Source of the DNA: Monomorium pharaonis
Taxonomy: Eukaryota > Arthropoda > Insecta > Hymenoptera > Formicidae
Length of the DNA: 64,000 bases
Reading direction: 5' to 3'
Assembly: GCF_013373865.1 (NCBI RefSeq)
Contig: NC_050471.1
Coordinates: forward strand, 7,973,307 to 8,037,306
A program made the position numbers and the translations under genes. The notes under the pieces were generated by a model. That model saw only the letters and a list, made by a program, of their open reading frames with translations, was not told the origin of the DNA and ran no database searches. This document shows, piece by piece, positions 52,261 to 62,418 of the stretch. Each line of letters opens with the position of its first letter. Positions within the stretch are counted from its first letter, which is position 1.

Positions 52261-54420
52261 AGTTTTTGACACAATAATCTATTATAATGATTCAAGTATA
52301 AATTGTAAAAAATTTATGAATTAAAATTTATAAATAAGTACAAAATATTGAAACTTCAAATTCAACGTATAAGATACTTCTTTATTATTAAGAAACAATC
52401 TAATTTACACAATGAATAACACTGAAAAAAAAAACCATAGACATGTTGGGTTAAGATTCAGATTTAAAAGAAAATTCTTCTCATATATGTATGTATGTTT
52501 TCTCTTCAAGATGTTGAATATCCTTTACGAGTTTGTATGATTCTTTTTTTTTTTTATACATTACACGAAGTTATTCTAAGTTTCGTTTGATCAACTTGTT
52601 TAACTTTATGCGACCGTAACTCAACCTAAATACTTCAACGGAGGCGCTATCCAATTGCATTCAAAACTACATTTGTCCTTCCGAGAAAACGAATAAACGA
52701 AACTTTCCAAAAGTGGAACGCCGGCCAAGAACGTACCGATTCATCTTAAATTTCGCAGTCGACGAGACGTATCGTCGCTGCTTTTATATTCATCCCTACA
52801 CTAGCGGTGACACTAACGGCGATCTTGCGCGCGGCCTACAACCGTGTCACCCCTGTCGGTTTTCCCAGTAGCATTGGCGATTCTAAACGTATAGTTCAAT
52901 TCCTTTTTGGGTCAGGGGAGCTTAATTGCCGTAACCAGCCGTAACCAGGAGTATTGTTATATTATGATAATAATGTATCCCTTTGCTAACGCATAATAAT
53001 GGTCATTGAGGACAACCGAGTCTAATTGTCGAAATATCGAAGAAAACCACATCTTATAAGGTTAGTGATACAGTGCGGTAGTCCATGTATATTGAAGTGT
53101 ATATATTATTCTAAAAAATATTAGCAAAAAATAGAGAAGGAAAGAAATAAGACCGTATAAGTTATGAATCTCAAAGGAAAATACACGTAATTCCACATCC
53201 TGCTCGATAATATACAAGGTTTTTCACGAATGTTTTATTTGGTAAAATCGCGGCAATCGAAGTTTCGACAGAAAATAAATGCCCACACGATACGCCTCTT
53301 CAGTTAACCATTTTTAAGACACGTTCTCTGGGGTTGCAGGTAGTACAAAAGGGTTGAGCCTTGACCCAGAAAAAAAAGCTCAAGCCCTTTTCATCGAGTG
53401 ACGTCGACTTGTACGTTCCACTAAAGGAATACACGTGAATGCACGTATAACTTTTTTCAATATAAAGTAGTGAGGTCGAGCATATTATAAACGCCAGTTC
53501 AGAACCTTTTGAATTTAAAGTCACCGTACGCATTTATGCAAACGAAAAATCAGTTAAAAACCGAAATCTAAATTATACTTTCTAAAAATAAAGTCTAAAA
53601 AAGATTCTAAATTAATATAATATAATATTGCCATTTAATTAAAATTTAAAAAATGTTAAGTATCATTTCAATTAAATTATAACTGTTTAAACCGTAGTAA
53701 TTAGTACCACATGTTTTACTTTTAATTTTATTAATTAATTTAATTTAATGTAATTTTTAAAATCTTATCAAATAACTTATTTTTAATAAAAACGTAATAA
53801 GGAATGACCTTGAATACGATACAGCAACTCGAGGATTAAATGACTCGCGAACTCTTTTGCTTACTAATATAAGATTGGCGATGATCCAGCAGTACTCGAA
53901 ACTTTAATAAACCAACCGTTCGGCATCCAATTACGTCAGTCATCGTCTGCAGAATGTAATTAAGTTTTGACACGTGTGGCACGTCTTTCTTGTCGTAATC
54001 GATTCATCAAGATCGCAGAAGTGTCACTACCTATTAAATGAAGTTTAAGCATTTTGTTCTCTACTAATCGCGCATTTCTAATATGTAATCTATAATTATA
54101 TCTAACATAATATTATTAGATAAATATCTATAGATAAAATTGATTACCTTTAGAATTCAATTTCTCAGATTATCTGACATAAATTTTTTTTCTATTACTT
54201 ACTAATGATACCTTCTTAATTATGAATTATTTAAAAATGCATATTGCAATACGGGAAACAATTATACTATCTATTTGTAATATGACAAAGTTCTTATTTT
54301 AGCGATGAAAAGCTTGAACAATTTATAAGTTTAAAGTTAATTTCATTATTTTCGGATTCCTCTATGATGAAAATGTATCTTATTCACGTATAAAAAAAAA
54401 GGCAATCTTTCGTCACATGT
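52261..54420. other. AT-rich DNA with a GC-richer patch at 52.62-52.92 kb
   Basis: A doubled CCGTAACCAG lies at about 52929-52948. The 53.35-kb hairpin is in this stretch. No gene is seen. Confidence 0.55.
53347..53391. other. 45-nt hairpin with a stem of about 15 bp
   Basis: AAAAGGGTTGAGCC near the start pairs with GCTCAAGCCCTTTT at the end, with two single-base bulges. The loop is A-rich. It could be a small-RNA precursor or a chance fold. Confidence 0.35.
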
Positions 54421-56540
54421 ACGCGCGACTAAACCTTGACCCGTAAGACTTGAAACCTTAACAAAATGTTTTGACGTACTTGTCGCCCTAAACCGCCTTA
54501 CGGTCTCCTATCGGTCGATAGAAAATCCAGCATTCATCAGCCTTCGTTGTCGATAGGCGCGCTCCCGAGTGTGGAGGAAGAAGGTGTACGTTCACAGACG
54601 CTCAAGTGGGGCAAAAGGGAACCACTTAGCCGAAACTGCAGGAGTCTGGGAGTCAGCAGCTATTCGGCAGACGTCACTGGCGCCAGCGGACTACCTTAAA
54701 GCCCGGCCACCCCCTGGTCGCCTCCGTCCGCCCTTGCCGCCCCTCCCCCCTCCCGACAATCTCATTCCCCAAAAGCGTCGCAAGAATTATAAAGTTGGTG
54801 GAGGAGAGAAGTGAAGAAAGGGGAGGGAGAAGACAGGAGGAAGAAAAGACTTCTTCCCTTGCCACCCAACCTTGTCAGACGAGCAACCCGTCCTCTCTCA
54901 TTCCGCAACCTACATGCTCTCTACCTCGATCTATCGTTGCATCCCTTGGTCTGCCCACTTTGTTCCTATTCTTCTCGCCCCTTCTGCCTGTCCTCTTTCT
55001 TTCTTCTCTGTCTCTCCCCCCCACCCTCCACCCCTCTCTCTCGTTGATGCTTTTTTTGTTTTAACTTGGAAGTTTTCGCGAAGGAACTGATCGGGGGCGA
55101 GCGAGTTTCGAGTTTCGACCGCGAGTTTACGAGCGGCACGGATCCGAAAATCTGTTCTCCATTAGCGCGACGCCGACCGGAAGTCGTTCAATTAGAGTCA
55201 TGTACCGTGTGATCTCGAAATAATCCGGCGCTCGAGAGACTCCATTGTTATTTCGGACGACAAAAGTTTCGCCGAGCGCGCTCTCGTTTAATGAGGGACG
55301 CTTCTCGTAGTTTCGTAGTTTCCGCTCGGTGGTCGAGACTACTCTCGCGAGTAGTTTTACAGGGCGATGGCGGGATAAGGCCGGACTCTCCCTCATTCCT
55401 TTATCGTCGCGCTCGATAAAACGAAGTGATTCACGGATTATCACGTTATCAACCCTCTTCTCGTTATCCGTTACTTGAGAAGAAACGCCGTCTCACGTCA
55501 CATTGTGCTAGATACAGAAAATAGAATGGAAATTTCCACTCTGATTTACAATTAGAGATATTAACCGATTACGTAAAGCAAACGCGCTTTAGGACAAAGT
55601 GCCAATTATCGCCGATCGAAGATCCCCAGACTCTCCGTGCTCAATAAATTTGTTTCTGCTATCGCCTTAGGTGGAATTGTAGCCCGTAAAAATGATTGAA
55701 AATATTTTCTCAAACGATAGGAGAAATTTTTCCATCCAGTACCAAGAATTACTGCGGAATTTTTCCTGTCACCGTCACGGCAAGCACCACCGCCGCCGCC
55801 GCCGCCGCGTTGAAACGTCCGTGCCTCGGAGCGCGTTTCTTACGCGTCGCGTTGTACTCCGCTCGCTGCGGCAGTATCGGTTTTATCCAAACCCTCGAAT
55901 TCATGCCCTTTCCGCCAGACGGCAAATGGATATACAGTCGGACGAAAAAAAGAGAAAGAGAGAGAGAGAGAGGGAGAGAAAGAATGAGGAAGAAAGAGAG
56001 AGGAAACAAAAAGACATCGATCCCCCTCGGAACTAACGGAGATCGGCGTGCATACCGGTTTCATACGCACAACAAACTACTGGAACGGCCGGAGGCGTTA
56101 ATATACCGGGGCGTAAGCCCGGGGGCGGTATTTTTTCGCCGCTCGCGCGCGTTCGCCGCTCTGAAAAATATTTTTCTGAAAGCTAATATCTCTCTCGGGC
56201 CGATATATTCCACCGTGTAAATAATATCCGCGCCAGTAGGGACAACAAAGTAGGCTGTCATGTGAGTGCAATCGCCAAAAGAGGTTGTCTGGGAGGGGTG
56301 GGGAAAAAAAATGAGCCGCTCGCGTGGCCAAACGCTCGAGTCATTTTTTCTCGCTGTCTGCCCGTCGCTTTGCGCTTTGCGCTTTGCTGCCGCCCGATGA
56401 CGATGATGCGCAGGAGCAAGAAAAATCGGCGGCCCGGCGTGATAATGAGATCAGCGTCTTTGACGGTCGCATGAATGGCTGAATGGCATGAATGACTGCG
56501 TGTACGAGAGAGCTAGCATGCGCGCTCGCATTCAATTTAT
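54421..56540. other. Two adjacent CpG-rich islands
   Basis: 54.42-55.66 kb is CT- and CG-rich; 55.69-56.53 kb has a (CCG)n stretch at about 55.79 kb and a purine repeat. Frames overlap on both strands and carry no domain. Confidence 0.5.
55945..56006. repeat. (GA)n-rich imperfect repeat
   Basis: A purine repeat in the island at 55.69-56.53 kb. It explains the arginine/glutamate-rich frames here. Confidence 0.9.
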
Positions 56541-58524
56541 TAATTTGTTATTTTATTGATCGACTTCTTATATAGTTTTATATTTTGGTTTAATTTCATT
56601 TTTATTTTATATTAAATGGAATCCCCTCAATTATTTAATTTTATATATTTTTTTATCTTATATATTGTTAAACAGACGAATACACAGCAATTTACAAATC
56701 GCAATATAAATATAGGTTGTGAACGAATCGCAAACGATTACGCTTTATTCTCGACGTTTCTTTTTGACTCACACTCGAAAAAAAAAACGTTATTGCGCCG
56801 ATCACGCAATTGCGCGGATCGCGAGAGAAAGCCAACATCCAGCCAGAGTTGCAATTGACTACCGGAAAGCACACGCTAGAACGCGATTACTAGTGTATGA
56901 TTAATATCGTCGAACGCTCATCCGTGCATTTGTACGACATTTTTATCTTCATTAGTGTGGTATCAACGATGACCACGACGACGACGACAGCGAAATGGTA
57001 GGATAAAGCTGTAATTACATCGCACTCTTGTGTGTACGTTAAAGATTAAAAGGCATCGGTGGCGAAGTGGGAGTTATTTTAGTCGCTTTGTTACGATGTA
57101 CTAACAGCAAAAACGATTTTCTCCGAGAAATCACGTTACGTCTCTACATACTATCCTCCTCCGTTATCAAAAGAGAGGGCGAAAAAAAAGGAATCGATGA
57201 AAAAAAACGCGAAAACGTTTTAATTTTTATCGCTAGCAAGCTCTACGAACTCAGCAGAGAGAGAGAGAGAGGGAAAAAGAGAGAGACAGATCACATTATC
57301 CGGACGCGATTGCCAGTGTAATTTCGTGTAAATTGTCCAAGGTCGCTGCAAAGCGACGCGAATATTTAAGCACGCCGTAAACGAATACTCTGGGAAACGA
57401 TGCAGAAGGAATTATCGTCTCTCGTAAGCGCGTGAACAGCCATTCGTGAATTGTACTTTTGCTCTTGACTTTTGAAACAATTTTATTTTCTAGCGTGTGA
57501 ATTGTTGTATTAAAAACACAGGTATGCTTTGGATATTCTCCATCTATCAATTTTATTTCCAGGAAACCAATTTTCTGATTACATTTCTATACAATTCTTT
57601 GTAACATGTATATAACCTCTGTAACATATAACTTTCTTACAAACGCTAAGAAAATTAAACTACTCTTCTCAAAAGTATTGTCTAAAATAATTATCAGTAC
57701 ATTATTCGTGCCGAGGAGCTTCATTAGTTACATTTTTCTTATCAACTACGTAGCTTACATTTGGACACAAATAGGTCATGGAAATGGAGAAACTCGCGTT
57801 TGTATCGCTGAACGTGCGGAGACCACGCGTGTTACCCCTTGAGTCTCGCAAGAAAATGGAGGATCCGCTCGAGTGTTTTTTCGCGAACGCGCATAATTGT
57901 TCGCCGCTTTGCTCCTTCGTTAAACAAAATGCGACTGTTTTCGCGTGATCGCGATCAGCAATATTGTGTTAAGGCTTTCCATAAAATTCGCGGCCCGCGG
58001 CGATGTAATTGTTATCGCGTCCAAGTCAATAGCGATTTCGCACAAAACACCGTCGGAACACGGGTTGCCGCTATATGAATGTGTCGGCACGTACGAAATG
58101 GCGGAAGGCGGGGGTACGGGGGGCCGAGAGGGTCAGGGGACGGAAGGTACAAAACGTCGAAGCGATTTATTAAATACCATACGGCTGAGCACTGTTATGA
58201 CACGAGTATGCAAATATTATTTTGCGTGCACGAGGGGGCAATCAATGACCCGCTCCCTCTGCCCTCCATTCCCTCTTGCATCCGCCGGATATCTTTCTCG
58301 CTTCATAGTTCCATGATCGAAAACGCGATGTGAGAGAAAGTTCGCGAAAGATCCTGAGTGAAGTTCCGGATGATTAATCAGCCCCGCGAAAATGATATAT
58401 CGATTCGCGGACTCTAACATCTAACAGATGGATGACATATAGGTTTACGTCTTTCCCTTATTTCACATTTACGTAATGTATTTAAGTGAAGCTACTGCCT
58501 AGAAATTAGTTTAACTTCTTTTTG
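56541..58524. other. Mixed DNA downstream of foxo
   Basis: CG-richer at 56.93-57.45 and 57.76-58.42 kb. If the donor at 58.94 kb is used, a terminal foxo exon would lie here or further left on minus. A phase-compatible acceptor (tcactcag) at about 58357 is one weak candidate. Confidence 0.35.
57255..57289. repeat. (GA)n microsatellite
   Basis: A GA run with a GGGAAAAA interruption. Confidence 0.9.
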
Positions 58525-58530
58525 TTTATT
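58525..58530 (-). terminator. Candidate polyadenylation signal AATAAA for foxo
   Basis: This is an AATAAA hexamer on the minus strand (TTTATT on plus) about 0.53 kb after the foxo stop. It would serve a transcript that does not splice at the 58.94-kb donor. The motif is common by chance in AT-rich DNA, so support is weak. Confidence 0.2.
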
Positions 58531-58946
58531 AAAGTTGACAAAATAGAATGAATTATACCCGATGAAGTTATTGACGATCATTCGAGCTTAATGTGAAATA
58601 CTCATTAAATATATCACGAATATAGCTTTAGAGTGATAAAACTAGATAAATGTATCCTAGACACTCTTAGAAAATCTTACATGATGGATGATTTTATGTA
58701 GAGTTGTTATAAATTAAATTCTGTTTCGTACATACATGCATACATACATACGTGACATATTTATATGTATATATATTTTTTTTACCTATAATTCTTTCCT
58801 AAGAAATAAGCACGAACTTTGCCCCAAGTGAAAATTCGGGTGATCAACAATTGCGCGATTTAATCTACCAACGTTTCGTCTCGCATAATAATCGTGATTA
58901 CAAGCGATAACTTGAAAATCAAGAAATTGAAACTCAAGGAACTCAC

Positions 58947-59052
58947 CGATGAGCTGCCCTTCGGTCGTCCCGCAGTAGTTATCCAGCGATCCGTCGGACA
59001 ACAGTGGCATCGGCAAGGACGACGGGGGTGTCGAGGGCAGGGGGGTTAACTG
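58947..59052 (-). other. Possible stop-codon readthrough extension of FOXO
   Basis: Directly after the foxo TAG the same frame stays open. It encodes QLTPLPSTPPSSLPMPLLSD then GSLDNYCGTTEGQLIG up to ATCG|gtgagt (gtgagt 58941-58946), a consensus donor. If the donor is not used the frame stays open until TAG at 58786-58788 (88 sense codons). Of the 35 whole codons before the donor, 29 end in G or C, as in the coding exons, while DNA below 58.9 kb is AT-rich. The stop context TAG CAG TTA fits the UAG-CAR-YYA readthrough consensus. Alternatives are an ordinary 3'UTR exon or an alternative-splice isoform that skips the TAG. Confidence 0.5.
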
Positions 59053-59277
59053 CTAGTGAACCCACGAGGGGGTCGCGGCGGGGGTTGCCGCATTCGTGCT
59101 TACGTAGACACCCGGCGCGTTACCGGTCGTCGTGCCGATGACGACGCCCGTGTTCTGAGAGACGACGCCGCCATTCTGACCAACGACATTGCCGTCGCTG
59201 ACCTGCACGGTGCCCATTACTCCTTGCTGGAAGTTAAAGTCCAGCGTGCCACCCATCGACAGTTCATGCCTAATTAC
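59053..59277 (-). CDS. foxo: foxo exon F: C-terminal transactivation segment and stop codon
   Basis: The acceptor ttgcag (ends at 59278) opens GTA ATT AGG, giving VIRHELSMGGTLDFNF in frame with the previous exon. HELSMGGTLDFNF is the LDFNF activation motif of the family. A glycine/valine-rich tail follows and the protein ends TPSWVH at TAG (59053-59055). SWV before the stop is the normal family end, so the stop is the canonical one. The next six bases, CAG TTA, make a leaky-stop context. Confidence 0.94.
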   Translation of the reverse strand, partial: VIRHELSMGGTLDFNFQQGVMGTVQVSDGNVVGQNGGVVSQNTGVVIGTTTGNAPGVYVSTNAATPAATPSWVH

Positions 59278-60010
59278 CTGCAATTCATGTGTCGAGTCGC
59301 GTGTTTATACGTATATTTTGCGAAACTACGTTCCCTGTTTTAGCAATCCTTATCCGATGATGGAAATTTGTCAAATTCTTTGCGGAATTTAAATTAAATT
59401 TATTTTTTAAGATTACTGTCTTCACTGCGTAAAGTAGACGTATACTTACGTATGCAGGATCTTACAATTTCTTAAAAATTAGTAATGTTGTATAAGATTT
59501 GATAAACAAAATTAATTCTCCGGATAAGGATTAATACTTTATGTGACGATTGCTGTGAGATTGGAATGAGATAAAAATTTTGAATAACAGCCAGGGATCA
59601 AATGAGAAACTGTTCGCATTTATACGTGTATTTAATGCGTTTTTAATATAAAAAAAAAGTTTTATATTTAATTTAGAAAATCTCAGAATACTTGCAAGCA
59701 CGAGAAATGATAAAAATTCCGCAAACTTCTCACAAATTTGTTAATGACGGTAGTAAGAAACGTAACCGCGGTAATGTCAGTAGTAACAGACGCGGCATGA
59801 TCAGACTTACTTCCTCGACGTTGCAGTCGAAGCCGCCGTGCATCGCCTCGATGCTGATATTGAGGTCATCAAGGGTGGAATGGTTAAGCGCACCCATCAG
59901 CTGACCCATCATCGTGCTGGCCCCCGTGGCGGGGCAGGGTGTGGGCGTGTTGGGCGGGCTAGGACCAGCTGGTCCAGTTTGTGCCGGCTGATGCTGCGGC
60001 TGATGTGGCG

Positions 60011-60041
<31 letters not shown>

Positions 60042-62418
60042 TTGACGCTGTTGCGTCTGAATCATATATTGCAGCGTTTGCTGTTGACTGCTACCCAATG
60101 TCGTAGGACTGGGCTCACTTTGCTGATACGACGGTGACATACCGGACGGTGACATGCCGGGACTCAGGTTCTAGTTTTCAAATTCGTGAAAAAAAGGTAC
60201 GATTAAGACAAAAGGAAAAAAGTGTTGATTACAACAATTTGTATTTGTATCTAATTTCTTAGGTATAAATGCAAATATTTGACAAATTAATTAATAACGA
60301 TTTGTAAATGAAATTATGAATATATTTCTGATAATTATTCGCGTTCTTAGCATAACTTAATCTTAGCACAAATTCAATCTCGTGAAAATTGATCAATTAG
60401 GTGAGTTGTTCTGAGCTTCATCCGAATGTGTTTGCATTTGTACCGTTATCGAAAATACGTTCCGATACAATTCCATAAGCGTATGATGCTTTTTTAAGCC
60501 AGTTTCAATAATAAAATGTAAATAAGTTTCCATCGCACCATCGCAAATCTTTTCACACAAGACAACAAAAATATTGTTGCAAAAATATCGGCGTCGTGGA
60601 AAATAACGAGCTCAATTTCCATAAAGAAAAGATTCCTCGACTCCTTCGATATAATCATTTTTCGATTAAGTCGTATTTATAATTAATCTTAAGAAAATAA
60701 TTAATTTCGCAAAAGTGACACATTTATTAATTCATTTTAGCTATATTGTCGCTTTCCACTTTTGGCCACATAAAAGCCAGATAGACACATCGTACGTTTA
60801 CGTGTGTATGCGCGCGTTTGTGTAAAACATACGCGATCCTTATTGATTTTGCAACATTGCCAGGCCGAACATGCGCAACATAAAAACGCTGACGTCCTCC
60901 TTTGTAGAGAATTGTGGTATCCTGGCGCGAAAAATCCGCCAAAAATTTCGGACTCACCATCTGACAGGCGCACGGTTGCAGACCGTGAATCGGACATCTT
61001 TGCTGATTGGCCGACTGCGGAGTAGGTGGCAGGCCATAGGATGCGGATGACGAGGTGCGTAGGCCGTTGTTCCTCTGGTACTGTGCTTCGTAGTAAGGCG
61101 GCGGTGGGCCCGTTTGTTGCTGGTGACTGGCCGGCGGTGATGTCTGGTATATTTGGTAGGGTTCCAGTTTCATCGTCTCAGCCAAGTTGCCTGCTAGCAT
61201 CGAATCTGCTGTCGAACACGATGCACCACGTATTAATCGTTAACACCCCGTGTTATTAAGATAGACGAAAGGCAAAAAGTTTATTTTATCTTCTTTCTAT
61301 TAGAGTTGACCTTGTCACAATCCATATGTATATATAATTTTCAATTTATAAAACTGTTTAATATAACTAAAAGGTGCAACTTTATAATATGCAAAGACGA
61401 ATCCTAAAAACAGAAAAGAAGAGATCGCTAAATTATTGTTAGATGTGTACCTAGTTGCTGTTCCGGGCTGTAAGAAGAGTAGGTCGGTGTCCAATCTGGT
61501 TCTCCGATAACCGCTGGGATAGGACTCAATCGGCCACAGGAAGATGCATTACTTGAGGCGCGAGGACTGAGTAGTAAAAAATAATTTCGCCTTGAGCATT
61601 TTCTCGAGATTTATAACTAATATCTTACTAATTTTGTAGAACGTTTAATATGAAGATCTCATATAAATGTATGCATGTGCACGCGCGCGCATAATGTACA
61701 TAATGTCCAACATTCAAAAATTCTATATTACGTTATCGTACGTTTCATATATTGCCAAGCAATTAAAACTGCTGTTCAATTCCTGTAGCTAATACTTGTA
61801 AATTTCAAATTCTCTCGAAATTAAAAAAAAAATTGATTTAGTTCCGATATTACACGATTCATATCAACCGATATGACAGCCCCTTTAAAAGGGGATATAC
61901 GGTTCAAAATATTTTGACTTTTCAAACTATAAATCTTTGTATTTTGCAAATTTTTCGCGTGTTTTACTTTTAAACGAAAATATTAAAAGCTCTACCGGAA
62001 GTCAGAGGAGAGCTGGAATCCGCTAGCGGGCGGCAGGGGGCTGTCGGGGAACAGGTCCAGACCCTCTCCGACGCTGCTGCTGGGACTGGACGTGGGCTCA
62101 GCTAGCAGCCCACCGTTCCTCAGAGCGTCGGCGATCTTCTTCGAACGGCCGCGTCGTTTCTCTAGACTTCCGGTGCTCTCCATAGTAGTGGCTCTACAAC
62201 AAGCACGATACACACGGTACTCTTGACAGTGCGCGGTCAAGAGGGAGACAGAAAAACAGGAAGAGAGGCAAATTGTTGACAATCCGGACTTACCTGCGAC
62301 GGGCGGATTTGCCCGGCTTCGCGTCGCGATTGATCATCCACCAGGAACTCTTGCCGGTACCTTCGTTCTGTACTCGCATGAACCTACTGTGCAGCGACAA
62401 GTTGTGACGTATAGAATT
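59053..62418 (-). CDS. foxo: Forkhead box transcription factor FOXO, 3' half of the gene (six exons, 5' end outside window)
   Basis: FOXO is the nuclear effector of insulin/TOR signalling. It binds DNA through a forkhead domain and is pushed into the cytoplasm by Akt phosphorylation and 14-3-3 binding. Six minus-strand exons join with GT-AG borders and compatible phases to 1275 nt (424 residues plus TAG). In order they give: the forkhead end (NSIRHNLSLHSRFMRVQ, then GKSSWWM); an Akt site RRRATTM; a basic stretch EKRRGRSKK; PSSSVGEGLDLFPDSP; a second Akt site RPRASSNASSCGRLSP; a proline/tyrosine-rich region; a polyglutamine linker; and the FOXO C-terminal block GGFDCNVEE-VIRHELSMGG-TLDFNF ending SWVH. 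Family members end similarly (SWVPG in vertebrate FOXO3). The start codon, the first Akt site and the first half of the forkhead domain must lie past the right edge, because the upstream intron runs at least from 62419 to the window end. Identity is near certain; exon borders rest on splice signals and family conservation, not on transcripts. Confidence 0.96.
59811..60170 (-). CDS. foxo: foxo exon E: glutamine-rich linker and start of transactivation domain
   Basis: The 360-nt exon (120 codons, phase 0 at both ends) has acceptor aactag (ends 60171-60172) and donor gtaagt (59805-59810). It begins NLSPGMSPSGMSPSYQQSEP with three GMSPS-like repeats. A long glutamine run (CAG/CAA mixed, about 60011-60059), a proline-rich part (PSPPNTPTPCP) and ALNHSTLDDLNISIEAMHGG then FDCNVEE follow. 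The last block is the conserved FOXO C-terminal activation segment. The acceptor has a weak pyrimidine tract, so the exact left border is slightly less certain than the others. Confidence 0.93.
60011..60059 (-). repeat. CAG/CAA repeat coding the FOXO polyglutamine run
   Basis: Mixed CAG and CAA codons encode 11 glutamines after QTQQR. Mixed codons make the tract less prone to slippage than pure CAG. Confidence 0.95.
60171..60957 (-). other. foxo intron between exons D and E
   Basis: A 787-bp GT-AG intron (gtgagt ... ctag). It is mostly AT-rich. No independent gene or RNA is visible inside it. The other in-window introns are 100, 429, 242 and 533 bp. Confidence 0.85.
60958..61208 (-). CDS. 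foxo: foxo exon D: proline/tyrosine-rich middle region
   Basis: The 251-nt exon enters in phase 1 and ends in phase 0 at donor ATG|gtgagt (gtgagt at 60952-60957). It encodes ADSMLAGNLAETMKLEPYQI, YQTSPPASHQQQTGPPPPYY and a cysteine-containing end RCPIHGLQPCACQM. The MKLEPYQIYQTSPP stretch and the CPIHGLQPCACQM end read as normal protein. The acceptor is a tandem cagcag (NAGNAG). Use of the second AG would start the exon at 61205 and drop one alanine without shifting the frame. Confidence 0.92.
61451..61566 (-). CDS. foxo: foxo exon C: third Akt site and SP-rich linker
   Basis: The 116-nt exon has acceptor tactcag (ends at 61567) and donor gtacac (61445-61450). It enters in phase 2 and leaves in phase 1. 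The junction codon CG|T restores arginine, giving RPRASSNASSCGRLSPIPA. This is the strongly conserved third Akt site (RxRxxS) with following CK1-type serines. It continues with EPDWTPTYSSYSPEQQL. The fit to insect FOXO over this block is very good. Confidence 0.94.
61996..62193 (-). CDS. foxo: foxo exon B: Akt site, NLS and serine-rich segment
   Basis: The 198-nt exon lies between acceptor gttgtag (62194-62200) and donor gtagag (61990-61995). It enters and leaves in phase 2. It encodes ATTMESTGSLEKRRGRSKK, then ADALRNGGLLAEP, SSPSSSVGEGLDLFPDSP and FQLSSDF. The first codon completes RRRATT, the Akt/14-3-3 site next to the forkhead domain. The basic EKRRGRSKK stretch is the expected nuclear-localisation signal. 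The canonical serine of this site is threonine here. The preceding intron is only 100 bp. Confidence 0.95.
62294..62418 (-). CDS. foxo: foxo exon A: C-terminal part of forkhead domain
   Basis: The acceptor (cag) is at 62419-62421 and the donor gtaagt at 62288-62293. The exon is 125 nt, starts in phase 0 and ends in phase 2. It encodes NSIRHNLSLHSRFMRVQNEG and continues to GKSSWWMINRDAKPGKSARR. This is recognition helix H3 and wing W1/W2 of the forkhead fold. The border before NSIRHN, inside the DNA-binding domain, is typical of FOXO genes. WMINRDAKPGK differs from the usual WMLNPEAKPGK at three positions. The split codon AG|A rebuilds the third arginine of the Akt site. Confidence 0.95.

Noticed and set aside
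55692..56220. Overlapping 114- and 174-codon plus frames
   Set aside because: Two different phases are open at once across a GA-rich repeat and a CCG repeat; neither resembles a protein.
60727..61200. 157-codon minus frame starting inside foxo exon D
   Set aside because: Only the first part (to 60958) is exon; the rest reads through the donor gtgagt into an intron.
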